Assembly (NCBI GenBank): GCA_017983495.1
Contig: JAGOBH010000005.1
Coordinates: 124,001-188,000 of the forward strand
From: Pyrinomonadaceae bacterium
Lineage (GTDB): Bacteria; Acidobacteriota; Blastocatellia; Pyrinomonadales; Pyrinomonadaceae
Direction of reading: 5' to 3'
DNA: 64,000 bases
The translations under genes were made by a program, and so were the position numbers. Below are positions 1-9,836 of this stretch, in pieces. The notes beneath the pieces are model-generated. The model was not told where the DNA came from, searched no databases, and worked only from the letters and a program-made list of their open reading frames with translations. Each line of letters opens with the position of its first letter. Position 1 is the stretch's first letter.

Positions 1-19
1 GTCAGATGAACGTAATACA

Positions 20-53
20 TAAAATAAGAAAGAGCGGCTGAATGTTCAGCCGC
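20..53 (-). terminator. Intrinsic terminator of nrdJ
   Basis: A perfect 9-bp inverted repeat (GCGGCTGAA / TTCAGCCGC, loop of 2) lies just past the nrdJ stop codon. On the minus strand it is followed by a T-rich stretch (TCTTTCTTATTTT). It fits a Rho-independent terminator for the minus-strand gene. Confidence 0.8.
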
Positions 54-80
54 CCATTTAATTGTTACCCGAATCAGTCG

Positions 81-2597
81 TTATTTACATTTCGAATAGC
101 CGCAATCGCGACACGAATCGCAACCGGACGCGTGCTCGAGTTGTCCCTGGCATTCAGGGCATTCGCCGATCATAGACGACATTATAGTTTCGGATGCGTT
201 CACTTTGCCGATCGCCCGCTCGGATTCCGGAAGATCGTTTAGCCGGCGATCGATAAGCAGTAGACACTCGGCAACCGCCTGTTCGGGCGACGTGAGTAGT
301 CTTTCGTTGAACCAAACGGCATGAGTGGCCGTGACCTTATTTAGACTCCGAGCGACGTCTTTCGCGTCAAAACCGCCTCGGAGCATCTTGGAGGCAAGCA
401 ATCCGACACCTGCACTTATAGGGCCGGCGACGAATACCTCTAATATCCGTTCTCCATCGTGATTTACGGTTACGTAAAGGTTCTGACCTTCGAACGGTAT
501 TCGCCATGTTGATCCCTGCAGTTCGCGAGGCCGTTCGACCCTTAAAATCTCGGTATTGACCGAACGTTCTGTGAAATCGTCGGCATTATCCGCGGCGATC
601 TCAGCATCAGCCACGGCTTGCTTTTCGGCCTGCGACTTCTTGGTAGACATTGCGTTAAGCACCTGGCCCTCGCGACTGCCGTCTCGGTAATAGCTGACTG
701 CCTTGCAGCCGAGTTTGCGGGCAAGGTGATATAGCTCGTCGACCGATTCAACGGTGTCGTCCTTAGCCCCATTGCACGTTTTCGAGATAGCATTATCGAC
801 GTGTTTCTGGGCCGCGGCAAGAACTTTTACGTGCTCGAGCGACTTGATCGACATTGCCGATATGAAATGTTCAGGTAATTCTGACTCATGTTCGACCACG
901 TATTCCGCCGCGTATTTGATCGACTCCTCGTTCGTCTGGTCGACCGATATGCCGAGAGCTTCGGCAGCTGGAGTATGAACGTAGGTTCGAGTCCCGAGCG
1001 TATCCTGGCGTACGTACGCCCAGGAGAAATTGGGCTCAATACCGGAAGAGGTTTCAGCAACGAGGGAGATCGTGCCCGTTGGGGCGATCGTCGTTACTTC
1101 ATAATTACGAGGCGTGAGCGGAATGTCACGAGAAATTCCTAGATCCTCGTAAATGAATTTCGCGTATGCAGGGCGGTTCGCCTCGAGTTCCGGGAATACA
1201 CCCTTTTCGCTGCCGAGACGGAGTGATGCCATCCACGCTTCGCGTCGGATGAAGCCCATAACGCGTTCCATCAACAAGATCGACTCGTCGCTGCCATATG
1301 TGACACCGAGTTTCAGGCAAAGATCGGCAAATCCCATAATGCCGAGCCCAACCGGACGAGTGCGCTTGACGACATCGTCGATCTCTGGCAATGGGAAGTA
1401 ACCCGCGTCGACGACATTGTCGAGGAACTGGGTACAAAGATGTGTTGCATGCGACAAGCGTTCCCAGTCGATCGAGCCGCGACCTTCGTCTTTGACGTGA
1501 AACTTTGCAACGTCGATCGAGCCAAGATTGCAGGAATTATTAAAATGAAGCTGTTGCTCGCCGCAAGGATTGCATGCGTAGATCGGCCCCATAGAAGCCA
1601 TCATGTGATTATGACGGTTTACCTCATCGATAAAGATTATGCCCGGTTCGGCATACTTGTGTGCCGAAGCAATGATGCGGTTCCAGATGTCCGGGGCAAA
1701 GACCATGCCGGGGATCGGCGGTTCTTCAATAATGCAATCCGAGAGGTCGGCGGTTTCAAAAGCCAGTTTGTCAGCGAACGTTACGGACGAACCGTCCGGT
1801 CGTCGATAGACTGCATAATCACGACCGGTCACGGCGTCATAAACAGCGTGAGTCCAGGGGTCGCCCTTAAACTCGGTCTGAAACCAAACTCCGCTGTCGA
1901 CCGCGTCCATGAAAAGGTCTGTTACAGTGACCGAAATATTGAAATTTGTCAGGCTCGACTGGTCATTTTTGGCGTGAATGAACCTAAGTATGTCCGGATG
2001 CGAAACACTCAGAATGCCCATGTTGGCACCGCGTCGAACACCGCCCTGTTTCACGACCTCCGTCGTTTGATTAACGATATTCATGAAACTGACCGGACCT
2101 GAAGCTACGCCACGGGTCGAATTGACCATCGATCCGGCCGGACGCAAAAACTCATAGGTCATTCCGGTACCGCCGCCGGTTTGGTGAATGATCGCAACAT
2201 TTTGTGCGTGTTCCATTATGCCCTCGATCGAATCGGGTACATTCAGGACAAAGCATGCGGCAAGTTGGCCCTTTGGTTTGCCAGCGTTAACCAGGCAAGG
2301 CGTATTGGGGACGAATTCCCGTGCAAGCATGACTGCGGTCATGTCATTGTAAAATTGATGTTGTTTGAGCGGTTCAGTCTCCGCCTTGGATACATGGCCG
2401 ACTACGCGTTTGACAATGTCAGTCCATGTTTCGAGGGCATTGCCGTTTTCGTCCTTAAGAGAATATCTGAGGCTGATCACTTTTTGAGCGTTCAAGCCGA
2501 TCGGGGCGAACTCGCGTCCTGTAGCCGTTGCCGAACCATTACCATTTCCGTTTGTTCCGACAAAACTGCCCGCAGCAGTCTCGATGAGTGTGCTCAT
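81..2597 (-). CDS. nrdJ: Adenosylcobalamin-dependent (class II) ribonucleoside-diphosphate reductase
   Basis: Reduces ribonucleotides to deoxyribonucleotides using a thiyl radical generated from coenzyme B12, so it needs neither oxygen nor a separate radical subunit. The 838-residue protein shows the class II hallmarks: an N-terminal NTPCLVNAG segment, the central [10 protein letters not shown] motif carrying the active-site Cys and Glu, a second half with APTGTIS, and a C-terminal Cys-rich tail (CPEC, CRDC) that acts as zinc ribbon and redox relay. The length is normal for the long NrdJ form. The ATG is preceded by AGGAG about 11 nt upstream. It is divergent from hslO across a 320-nt gap holding a NrdR-box-like site. 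No cobalamin riboswitch is visible in the leader. Family assignment is very secure; regulation is inferred. Confidence 0.97.
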   Translation of the reverse strand: MSTLIETAAGSFVGTNGNGNGSATATGREFAPIGLNAQKVISLRYSLKDENGNALETWTDIVKRVVGHVSKAETEPLKQHQFYNDMTAVMLAREFVPNTPCLVNAGKPKGQLAACFVLNVPDSIEGIMEHAQNVAIIHQTGGGTGMTYEFLRPAGSMVNSTRGVASGPVSFMNIVNQTTEVVKQGGVRRGANMGILSVSHPDILRFIHAKNDQSSLTNFNISVTVTDLFMDAVDSGVWFQTEFKGDPWTHAVYDAVTGRDYAVYRRPDGSSVTFADKLAFETADLSDCIIEEPPIPGMVFAPDIWNRIIASAHKYAEPGIIFIDEVNRHNHMMASMGPIYACNPCGEQQLHFNNSCNLGSIDVAKFHVKDEGRGSIDWERLSHATHLCTQFLDNVVDAGYFPLPEIDDVVKRTRPVGLGIMGFADLCLKLGVTYGSDESILLMERVMGFIRREAWMASLRLGSEKGVFPELEANRPAYAKFIYEDLGISRDIPLTPRNYEVTTIAPTGTISLVAETSSGIEPNFSWAYVRQDTLGTRTYVHTPAAEALGISVDQTNEESIKYAAEYVVEHESELPEHFISAMSIKSLEHVKVLAAAQKHVDNAISKTCNGAKDDTVESVDELYHLARKLGCKAVSYYRDGSREGQVLNAMSTKKSQAEKQAVADAEIAADNADDFTERSVNTEILRVERPRELQGSTWRIPFEGQNLYVTVNHDGERILEVFVAGPISAGVGLLASKMLRGGFDAKDVARSLNKVTATHAVWFNERLLTSPEQAVAECLLLIDRRLNDLPESERAIGKVNASETIMSSMIGECPECQGQLEHASGCDSCRDCGYSKCK

Positions 2598-2753
2598 TTA
2601 GCTCAGATCTCCTTTGAGGTTTTATAAAGGTGAAGCGCCTGTGATTTAACTCAATTCTAACATCGAACACGCGATTTAGAAATGCTGCAAAATCGAGTTT
2701 TCGGTGGTCCAAAATGTCGTTCGAATTGCGGCAAGCCGCACTGATTGATGTCA

Positions 2754-2782
2754 ATATCTCACAACAAAAATGCAATTGTCAA
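2754..2782 (-). promoter_or_regulatory. Candidate sigma70-type promoter for nrdJ
   Basis: Read on the minus strand, TTGACA (2782-2777) is followed after about 18 nt by GATATT, giving a plausible -35/-10 pair and a leader of about 150 nt. The -10 matches only 4 of 6 consensus bases, so the exact promoter is uncertain. Its position just downstream of the NrdR-like box supports it. Confidence 0.4.
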
Positions 2783-2792
2783 TAAAAATTTA

Positions 2793-2808
2793 CCACTATA
2801 TGTTGTGG
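2793..2808. promoter_or_regulatory. NrdR-box-like palindrome in the nrdJ/hslO intergenic region
   Basis: The 16-mer CCACTATATGTTGTGG matches the known NrdR operator consensus (ACACWATATATWGTGT) at 13 of 16 positions and is nearly palindromic (TTACCAC ... GTGGTAA in wider context). NrdR is the universal repressor of bacterial ribonucleotide reductase genes. The box sits about 11 nt upstream of the candidate nrdJ -35. A second tandem box about 31 bp away, common in this system, is not convincing here. Confidence 0.65.
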
Positions 2809-2918
2809 TAATTTCAATAGATACAACAACTGACGCCGTAAGTTAAAGTAATTGTTTAGGTTGCGGTCCGATAGGAGTAATTTGACACGAGTAAGGAAAT
2901 TTAAACAAACTCAAATAT

Positions 2919-3806
2919 ATGGACAAGTTGATTCACGGAATGGCCGCGGGAGGAACGGTAAGGGTATTGGCGGCGATAACAACAGATGCGGTCGCAGAAG
3001 CAGTTCGCCGCCACCAGACGTCGCCGACAGTATCGGCTGCACTGGGCAGAGTGATGACCGGAACGCTTCTACTAGGAGCAACCCAGAAAGAAATTGATCG
3101 ATTGACCGCCAAATTCGAATGCGACGGTCCGGTCGGGGGCATTACGGCAGAAGCAAATGCGGTCGGACAGGTTCGCGGCTATGTAAAAACTCCTGTTGCC
3201 GAGGTTCCATTCAAGCCAAACGGCAAATTTGACGTCAGCGGAATCGTCGGTCAAGGCATGTTTCACGTAATTCGCGAATCCGGTTTCGATATCGGATTGC
3301 ACCGCGATCCTTATATCGGATCGGTGCCTATCACCTCGGGCGAGATCGCAGAGGACTTCGCGTTCTATCTGGCGAAATCTGAGCAGATCCCTTCGGCGGT
3401 TCTATTGGGCGTGTTACTGCAAAATAGCGAACCATTCGTCGCGGCCTCAGGCGGAGTTCTGGTTCAAATGCTGCCCGGAGCAAATGATCACATCATAACG
3501 ATGATCGAGGATTCGATCGCACACGCTCCGCATGTCACCGAGGCGATCCGAGCCGGAGCCGAGCCGATTGATCTTCTGAAACAAACCCTTGGCGAGATCG
3601 ATTTTGAGGTCATGAAGGAAAGCTCAGTTGAATTCAAATGCAGTTGTTCGATGGAACGGGCAGTGTCTATGATCGCGTCACTCGGTCGGGATGAGGTTCA
3701 ATCGATGCTTACGAACGATAAGGGGGCCGCGATGACATGCGGATTTTGTAATGAAACCTATCGGATTAGCGAAAACGAACTAGCAGAAATCATTAACGAT
3801 CTGTAG
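2919..3806 (+). CDS. hslO: Hsp33 redox-regulated molecular chaperone
   Basis: Cytosolic holdase that is switched on by oxidation and protects unfolding proteins from aggregation. At 295 residues it has the usual Hsp33 length. The redox switch is intact: C241-x-C243 and C274-x-x-C277 form the tetra-cysteine zinc site, in the order CxC then CxxC. The N-terminal GTVRVLAAITTDAV and the LGRVMTGTLLLGA region are typical of the substrate-binding domain. It is divergent from nrdJ and ends one base before the convergent flavin reductase gene, so the two transcripts must terminate within each other. Confidence 0.96.
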   Translation: MDKLIHGMAAGGTVRVLAAITTDAVAEAVRRHQTSPTVSAALGRVMTGTLLLGATQKEIDRLTAKFECDGPVGGITAEANAVGQVRGYVKTPVAEVPFKPNGKFDVSGIVGQGMFHVIRESGFDIGLHRDPYIGSVPITSGEIAEDFAFYLAKSEQIPSAVLLGVLLQNSEPFVAASGGVLVQMLPGANDHIITMIEDSIAHAPHVTEAIRAGAEPIDLLKQTLGEIDFEVMKESSVEFKCSCSMERAVSMIASLGRDEVQSMLTNDKGAAMTCGFCNETYRISENELAEIINDL

Positions 3807-3807
3807 A

Positions 3808-4284
3808 TCAGTTTTCGATCTTCCGGTAGTTCCCCTTGAAATACACCAACGGACGGCCTTCGTTGATGTTGATACTGTCAACTTCGCCGACGAAGATCGA
3901 ATGGTCGCCGCCGTTCAGAGAATGACGGAGACGGCATTCGAGATTTACAAGTGCATTATTTAGGATCGGAGCCCCAAGCTCGCCGATAACAAAATCGATA
4001 CCGTCAAATTTATCCAAATAAGGAGCGGCAAACTGCTGTGAAATGTCTGCCTGTTCCTCGCTGAGGATATTAACAGCAAAGATCTCCGATTCCTCGAACG
4101 CATAGTGGCTTGCCGTAGTTTTTTCGATGCAGATGAGGACCATTGGCGGGGCGAGCGAAACGGAGCAAAATGCCGAAACCGTAATTCCGTGTAGTTTTCC
4201 GGCAGCATCCGTGGTGGTTACGACGGTAACGCCGCTGGCAAATCCGCTCAACGCGGCACGAAATTCATCGTTATTGATCGGCAT
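3808..4284 (-). CDS. Flavin reductase-like FMN-binding domain protein
   Basis: A 158-residue protein of the split-barrel flavin reductase family (HpaC/RutF type), which uses NAD(P)H to reduce FMN or FAD, often for a partner monooxygenase. The N-terminal FASGVTVVTT, the ITVSAFCSVSLAPP segment that contacts flavin, and the C-terminal GRPLVYFKGNYRKI are characteristic. No monooxygenase gene lies nearby, so the physiological acceptor is unknown. It is convergent with hslO and divergent from the polyprenyl synthase gene. Confidence 0.9.
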   Translation of the reverse strand: MPINNDEFRAALSGFASGVTVVTTTDAAGKLHGITVSAFCSVSLAPPMVLICIEKTTASHYAFEESEIFAVNILSEEQADISQQFAAPYLDKFDGIDFVIGELGAPILNNALVNLECRLRHSLNGGDHSIFVGEVDSININEGRPLVYFKGNYRKIEN

Positions 4285-4402
4285 AGGTATTCAGATCCTG
4301 CAATTTGAACAAGATTCAAAGCTACCGAAAAAAAACGGCTCCGTCAACAAAAACGCCGGATCACACTTGGCGACATTATCGATTTGAGGCGATACTCAAA
4401 AC

Positions 4403-5293
4403 GTGGAAATTGATCTCGATAAATACCTCGCAGATTGTCGTCAGCTCGTGGAAGCTGAGCTTGAAAAGCTTGTGCCTAGACCGGAAGTCGAGCCCGTTCG
4501 GCTTCACGAGGCGATACGATGGAGCCTCTTTGCGGGTGGAAAACGCTTTCGCCCCGCTGTGCTGATGGCTGTCGGAAGTTCATTTGGAGCAAGCTTTGAC
4601 CTTTTGGTTCGGAGTGCGGCGGCGATCGAGATGATCCATACTTTCTCTTTGATCCATGATGATCTTCCGGCGATGGATGATGATGATCTGAGACGGGGCA
4701 GGAAAACGTGTCACAAGCAGTTTGGCGAGGCCACGGCAATCCTTGCCGGGGACGTACTGCAAACACTTGCGTTCAAAGCACTCGCGGACGACAATGGGCT
4801 TTCTCCTGAAACACGTGTCCGGATCATTTCAATGATTGCTTCGGCATCCGGGACCCCGATGGGGATGGTTGCCGGGCAGCAACTCGATCTTGAAGCCGAG
4901 GGGCTACAGATCACGATCGACGAACTGGACACGATCCATACAAGAAAGACGGGGGCTTTGATCACGGTTTCTGCTATGGTCGGAGCGGTAATAGGCGGAG
5001 CATCTGAGGCGGAGATAGATCTTATTCGGGAATACTCGGCAAAGCTCGGACTGTTGTTTCAGATCACAGATGATCTGATCGACGTGACTGAGTCCACCGA
5101 GACTCTGGGCAAGACCGCTGGAAAGGATTTGAATGCTCAGAAGGCAACATATCCCGGTAAGTTCGGGATAGAAACTACCCGAGAGATCGCAATGTCCGTC
5201 AGGGATCAGGCATTCGTCATTGCCGATCAAATCAGTACCGACACGACCGTATTAAAGGCCTTGGTTGACCGCATTCTGAATCGCACTTCTTGA
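4403..5293 (+). CDS. ispA: Short-chain polyprenyl diphosphate synthase (farnesyl/geranylgeranyl type)
   Basis: Condenses isopentenyl diphosphate with allylic diphosphates for quinones, carotenoids or undecaprenyl precursors. The 296-residue protein has the first Asp-rich motif ([14 protein letters not shown], with the bacterial DDxxxxD spacing typical of FPP synthases), GGKRFRP near the N-terminus for IPP binding, and the second Asp-rich motif QITDDLID. The start is a GTG at 4403, as no better in-frame ATG precedes the conserved N-terminus. Exact product chain length cannot be read from sequence alone. Gap to the exosortase gene is 61 nt, so the two may be co-transcribed; a polyprenyl supply would fit polysaccharide export, but that is inference. 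Confidence 0.93.
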   Translation: MEIDLDKYLADCRQLVEAELEKLVPRPEVEPVRLHEAIRWSLFAGGKRFRPAVLMAVGSSFGASFDLLVRSAAAIEMIHTFSLIHDDLPAMDDDDLRRGRKTCHKQFGEATAILAGDVLQTLAFKALADDNGLSPETRVRIISMIASASGTPMGMVAGQQLDLEAEGLQITIDELDTIHTRKTGALITVSAMVGAVIGGASEAEIDLIREYSAKLGLLFQITDDLIDVTESTETLGKTAGKDLNAQKATYPGKFGIETTREIAMSVRDQAFVIADQISTDTTVLKALVDRILNRTS

Positions 5294-5354
5294 TAGATTT
5301 CACGATAAAGGCGGAATCTTAGCGGAATTCAACGTTTTCCTACGGGTCAGCTAT

Positions 5355-6938
5355 ATGGCCGAAACCAATCCATCCACAATCCGGCAGAAGATCGCACCTG
5401 TTGCAGTCATTTCTGCACTTGTCTTCTTGTATTACTCAGTGGCAAGCAAGCTTGTTCTCGACTGGTGGTCCGATGAAAATTACTCACACGGGCTTCTCGT
5501 GCCGTTTGTTATTGGATTCATAGTCTGGAATGAACGCGATCGTTTTGTGGACCTAATTCGCAACGGAGCACCGTTAATTGGCTCGGCGGTGGTCGCGATT
5601 GCGTTTGCATTGCTTGCGGCTGGAACGCTTGGTGCCGAATTGTTTACGCAGCGGGTCTCGCTCGTTCTAATGCTCGTCGGGATCGTGGTCTATTTTTCGG
5701 GGACAAGAATAGTCTCGATGGTAGCTGTCCCGGTCGCTCTGTTGTTGTTGTCGATCCCGATACCGCAGATCCTATTTAACCGCATCGCATTTCCGCTTCA
5801 GATCTGGGCTTCGAAAATGGCCGTATGGGGTATCAGACTGTTTGATGTTCCAGTCGTCCGAAAGGGAAATGTCATCGACATTTTACCGGGCGGCTCGACA
5901 CAAACGATATCACTTGAGGTAGTTGAGGCATGCAGCGGCATTCGTTCGCTGATGACTCTGGTGACACTCTCGCTGATCCTCGCATACTTTACAAGGAACT
6001 TCCGTGGACGAACATTCGGAGGATTTTCAAAGTCTGATCTCTTACGCACGGTGCTGCTAATGATTACCGCAGTTCCAATTGCCGTTATGACCAACGCAGC
6101 ACGCGTCACAGCGACCGGCGTTTTTACGTACTATTACGGAAAGCAGGCAACAGAAGCGACATTGCATGACGCCTCCGGATGGCTGGTATATCTGGTGGCG
6201 TTGGTGTTGTTGATCGGCACCAATATTGCGTTGAAGAAAATACTGCCAGGTAAGGGCGAAAACCAAGGACCGGAAAAGGATTCCAAGCCACCGGCCGGGA
6301 AGCTTGCCGGATTCCTGCCACTGGTTGTTGCGATGATCGTCGGCGGTGCTGCGGTAAATTGGTTTGTCAGCAGAGGCGAAGCCGACGTCCAGCGAAAACC
6401 GTTGACCGAACTTTCGCGCACGCTTGGCGAATGGAATCAGAAAGGTGAAGAGATCAAATTCGGCCCGGATACTGAGAGTGTTTTGAGGACCACGGATTAC
6501 ACAATGCGTGAATACACGCTACCGGATGGCCGCGTCGCAAACATATACATTGGCTATTATGCGTCTCAGCGCACCGGGGCGACATATCACAGCCCACAGA
6601 ATTGCCTGCCTGGAGCCGGTTGGGTCATGAGCGATCCTCAGACTGTGGACATTGAAACTAACGATGGCAGGTCGTTCAAAGCAAATCGCTACACGGTAAA
6701 GAACGGTGTTTACAAAGAGGTGATGATCTATTGGTATCAGGGACGCGGTCGGACCGAGGCCAGCGAATATACCGATAAACTAAATACTATTTGGGATAGC
6801 GTGACCCGACGTCGGACCGATGGCGCAATGATTCGCGTGATGACCAGCGTCGGCGGGGACGAAGATGCCGCTGTGAAGGCCGCGGTGGATCTTTCTAAGC
6901 ATCTGACGGAATCGCTGGACGCTTATTTACCTGAATAG
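5355..6938 (+). CDS. xrtA: Exosortase fused to an EpsI domain (XrtA-type)
   Basis: Exosortases are membrane transpeptidase-like enzymes that recognise PEP-CTERM sorting signals and couple secretion to exopolysaccharide production. The first 300 or so residues form a multi-helix membrane domain with the proposed catalytic triad in place: C193 in EACSGIRS, R250 in TNAARV and H271 in LHDASGW. After a charged linker and another helix (about residues 315-335), the rest is a periplasmic EpsI-type domain with [12 protein letters not shown]. The 527-residue length fits the exosortase-EpsI fusion form. It heads a co-directional cluster of EPS genes. No predicted target with a classical C-terminal PEP-CTERM was seen in the window. 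Confidence 0.93.
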   Translation: MAETNPSTIRQKIAPVAVISALVFLYYSVASKLVLDWWSDENYSHGLLVPFVIGFIVWNERDRFVDLIRNGAPLIGSAVVAIAFALLAAGTLGAELFTQRVSLVLMLVGIVVYFSGTRIVSMVAVPVALLLLSIPIPQILFNRIAFPLQIWASKMAVWGIRLFDVPVVRKGNVIDILPGGSTQTISLEVVEACSGIRSLMTLVTLSLILAYFTRNFRGRTFGGFSKSDLLRTVLLMITAVPIAVMTNAARVTATGVFTYYYGKQATEATLHDASGWLVYLVALVLLIGTNIALKKILPGKGENQGPEKDSKPPAGKLAGFLPLVVAMIVGGAAVNWFVSRGEADVQRKPLTELSRTLGEWNQKGEEIKFGPDTESVLRTTDYTMREYTLPDGRVANIYIGYYASQRTGATYHSPQNCLPGAGWVMSDPQTVDIETNDGRSFKANRYTVKNGVYKEVMIYWYQGRGRTEASEYTDKLNTIWDSVTRRRTDGAMIRVMTSVGGDEDAAVKAAVDLSKHLTESLDAYLPE

Positions 6939-7244
6939 AACACTGCCGGCACGAAAATCGTATTCCGGCGCTAGTTGTTTGCGGGAATCCAGTTCTCAAA
7001 TTTACCTTCCAAAATTTCCATTTGTTGAACAAAGAAACTGAAATGTGCGAACGATTGGGTCTATCTCTCTACATCCGAAGAAATTCGGGTGTTATGAACT
7101 TGGAGTTATAGGTCGGATGATCTGCATTACTAGGCGATTTGCCTCGCCGAAGCAGATTGCAAAAATGCCCGATTCGAATGTCACAGCCGCCGTTGCCCCG
7201 GTCGCTGTTGGCCCTAACAATTCGAGCTTTGAATTGGTTCAGTT
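6939..7244 (+). other. Gene-free leader before the TPR lipoprotein
   Basis: About 300 nt with no convincing gene. A short open frame crosses the 5' end of the next gene but has no ribosome site or recognisable content. A weak GCCGG/CCGGC inverted repeat follows the exosortase stop without a T-run. The stretch may hold a promoter for the downstream EPS genes, but none could be assigned. Confidence 0.4.
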
Positions 7245-9611
7245 ATGTTCAATTTTGAGTGCCCCAATCTACGGATCCGTATAGCACAGCTGTCTCTGCT
7301 CGTGTGTACGGGTCTTTTTCTTTTAGCTTGCGGACAATCAACCGAAAAGTTCATTGCTAACGGTGAAGAGTTTCTTCTGAAGCGAAAGTTTCACGATGCG
7401 CTGATGCAATTTCGAGCGGCATCTGAATCGGACAAAGATTCGGCAAAGGCACATTGGGGGCTAGCGAGAGCCTACGAGAATTTGGGCCGCTTCAATGAGA
7501 CACTGGACGAACTCCGCAAAACGGTCGAACTAGATCCGAAAAATCTCGATGCTAAGGTCCGACTCGGAAATTATTTCTTGCTCGTTCGACCGCCCTTGAT
7601 CGCAGAAGCGGAGAAGCTCCAGCAGGAGATCGCGGCGGTCGACCCTACATTTGTTGAAGGACAAATACTCAAGGCCTCAATACTTGCGGCCCAGGACGGC
7701 ACCGAAATCGATGTTGTCGCGGAGATCAATACGGCGATCGCTATCGACGTGCGGCGAACCGAGAGCTACCTAAGCCTTGCTCGATATTATATGGGCCGGG
7801 AAAAAGGTGCCGAGGCCGAAGCCGCGATCAAAAAGGGCATCTCCGTGAATCCGTCAGCAGCTATCGGTCTTATCGAGTACGGACGTTTTCTGACTTACGC
7901 AAATCGCCAGGTTGAGGCTGAGTCTCAATTTCGACACGCTATTGCCGCAGATCCAACAAATATTGAAGCCCACGAGTCGATGGCTGATTTCTATGTCACG
8001 AGCCGCCAGTTTGAAAAAGCGGAAGCCGCTTATCGCGGTCTGGTCGCCATCCAGGAAAACAGCCCGGAGAGCCGCCTCGACATGGCTGAATTCTATTCGA
8101 CAGCCGAACGCCAACCGGAAGCCATTAAAGTGCTCGAGTCGATCATCGCCGAAAAGCCTGAATATACGAGAGCAAGGTATCGACTTGGGCAGATATATCT
8201 TGAACAGAAAAACAGTCCAAAGGTAAACGAGCAACTCGAAGCACTATTTAATATCAATGATGACGATCTCGAGGCCCTGATGCTTCGAGCTCGTGTCAAG
8301 ATGCAGGACAGCAAGAACGATGCTGCCGTCAAAGATCTAGAGGAGATCCTGAAAAAGCAGCCCAGTGAGCGTGATGCTTTGTTTTATATTTCGCAGGCAA
8401 AGATATCGTTAGGCCAACTCGATCAGGCAAGGGCTTTCATGGCCGATCTTGAGCGGTATCACCCTTCGTACCTGAGGGTTGGTCTATTGAAGATTCAAGA
8501 TGCCATGGTGACTGGCGACCCGACCGGAGCGCTTAAACAAGCGTCCGAACTTCTCACCAAGGCAGGGTCGGCGACACCCAGCTGGGACAATTCCGCTGCT
8601 CGGTTGCAAGAACTCAAGATGCGGGCTCTTTCGGCACGTGGGTTGGCATACCTGGACCTCGGGAATCTAGTTAACGCGAAAGTAGATCTCCAAGAGACTT
8701 TGAGACTTTCGCCGCGTGCGACGTCGGGCATGATCAACCTTGCCAAGGTGTATATTGCCGAAAAGAATCCACAAGAGGCACACAAACTCTACGATCAGGC
8801 GATGGGCATTGATGGGCAGAACTTTGACGCCCTGAGCGGCATCGTCGGAGTCTCGATCGCAATGGGTCAGACGGGTCAGGCTCACTCAAAACTCGACATG
8901 TCGATCGGAATTAATGCGGGTCGGAAGGACATATTAGCGGCACTTCATTACCTAAAGGCAACCCTGTTCATGGCGGAAAACAATATCGTAACGGCCGAGA
9001 ACGAGCTGAAAACTGCTATAGACCTCGACGCTGGGTACTTGCCGGCTTACTCGTCGTACGCGGCGATACTTGTTGGTCGAAATGAGACCGCTGCAGCTAT
9101 CGCGCAATATCAAAAGGTGGTTGAGCAAGGTCCATCGGCATCGATATTGACGTTACTTGGGATTCTGGAAGATTCGCGCAACAACCCGGCAGTCGCAGAA
9201 AGCCATTATAGGCGGGCACTTGAGATGGCTCCGGATTCGCCGATCGCGGCAAATAATTTGGCGTGGTTGATAACTGAGAACCAGGGAAATCTAGACGAAG
9301 CGTTGCAACTCGCAACTGCATCGGTCAGCAAGTACCAAAACGTTGCCGGATTTTACGACACTCTCGGCTGGGTGTATTTGAAGAAGGGACTTTATTCGCC
9401 AGCCGCAGAGCAATTGAGACGGGCGATCGCTCTCGATGAAAAGGCCGGCGGGACGGCCGCGGCAGGTTACCGGGTAAGGCTCGGAATGGCACTTGCCTCA
9501 GCTGGCGACAAGGCCGGTGCAAGACGTCAGGTCGAGGCTTCGCTTCGCAACTTAAATATGCTTAGCCAGCAAGAAGTCGTTGACGCTAAACAGATGTTGG
9601 CGACGCTTTAG
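7245..9611 (+). CDS. prsT: PrsT-like TPR-repeat lipoprotein of the exosortase/EPS system
   Basis: A 788-residue protein with a lipoprotein signal peptide ending in LLAC (C29 as lipidation site), followed almost entirely by tetratricopeptide repeats (for example DAKVRLGNYFLL, PIAANNLAWLI, GFYDTLGWVYLKKG). Large TPR lipoproteins of this kind (PEP-CTERM system TPR-repeat lipoprotein, PrsT) accompany XrtA clusters and are thought to scaffold the export machinery at the outer membrane. The position straight after the exosortase supports this identity. ATG at 7245 is the only start giving a signal peptide. Confidence 0.88.
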   Translation: MFNFECPNLRIRIAQLSLLVCTGLFLLACGQSTEKFIANGEEFLLKRKFHDALMQFRAASESDKDSAKAHWGLARAYENLGRFNETLDELRKTVELDPKNLDAKVRLGNYFLLVRPPLIAEAEKLQQEIAAVDPTFVEGQILKASILAAQDGTEIDVVAEINTAIAIDVRRTESYLSLARYYMGREKGAEAEAAIKKGISVNPSAAIGLIEYGRFLTYANRQVEAESQFRHAIAADPTNIEAHESMADFYVTSRQFEKAEAAYRGLVAIQENSPESRLDMAEFYSTAERQPEAIKVLESIIAEKPEYTRARYRLGQIYLEQKNSPKVNEQLEALFNINDDDLEALMLRARVKMQDSKNDAAVKDLEEILKKQPSERDALFYISQAKISLGQLDQARAFMADLERYHPSYLRVGLLKIQDAMVTGDPTGALKQASELLTKAGSATPSWDNSAARLQELKMRALSARGLAYLDLGNLVNAKVDLQETLRLSPRATSGMINLAKVYIAEKNPQEAHKLYDQAMGIDGQNFDALSGIVGVSIAMGQTGQAHSKLDMSIGINAGRKDILAALHYLKATLFMAENNIVTAENELKTAIDLDAGYLPAYSSYAAILVGRNETAAAIAQYQKVVEQGPSASILTLLGILEDSRNNPAVAESHYRRALEMAPDSPIAANNLAWLITENQGNLDEALQLATASVSKYQNVAGFYDTLGWVYLKKGLYSPAAEQLRRAIALDEKAGGTAAAGYRVRLGMALASAGDKAGARRQVEASLRNLNMLSQQEVVDAKQMLATL

Positions 9612-9629
9612 GTCTGAAAGCGAAAATAA

Positions 9630-9809
9630 ATGCAAATGGTTGAATTTCTAGATAACGCAGGTATCGAGCCATTAATGCTCGCGATTCCCGAAACAGCGGG
9701 ACTGTTGGTCATCGGCCTCGGATTGCTATCAGCCGATGCTCTAATGCGCAGAGTATTCTGCGAACTAAGGAAAAGTGAAACCGTCGAGAATCTCGAGGAT
9801 ACGATCTAG
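9630..9809 (+). CDS. 59-residue peptide with a PEP-CTERM-like segment
   Basis: A short open frame (ATG 9630, TAG 9807-9809) in the 225-nt gap between the TPR lipoprotein and the Wzz-like gene. Residues 19-41 read IPETAGLLVIGLGLL followed by SADALMRR. That is a Pro-Glu dipeptide, a hydrophobic helix and a basic cap, which is the layout of a PEP-CTERM sorting signal (compare VPEP...LLLLGLGLL...RRR). Differences from a canonical signal: the third residue is Thr rather than Pro, the helix is interrupted by SAD, there is an 18-residue acidic tail after the Arg pair, and no N-terminal signal peptide is seen. The ribosome site is weak (GAAAG). It may be a real small membrane peptide or chance; its place inside the exosortase operon makes it worth keeping. 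Confidence 0.5.
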   Translation: MQMVEFLDNAGIEPLMLAIPETAGLLVIGLGLLSADALMRRVFCELRKSETVENLEDTI

Positions 9810-9836
9810 CGACTGACAGGAACTGGGGAAACCATA

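Noticed and set aside
2598-2918. Cobalamin riboswitch before nrdJ
   Set aside because: No B12-box-like sequence; the region instead holds a NrdR-like palindrome.
7045-7284. 79-residue frame before the TPR lipoprotein
   Set aside because: No ribosome site or recognisable content; it overlaps the start of a clear gene.
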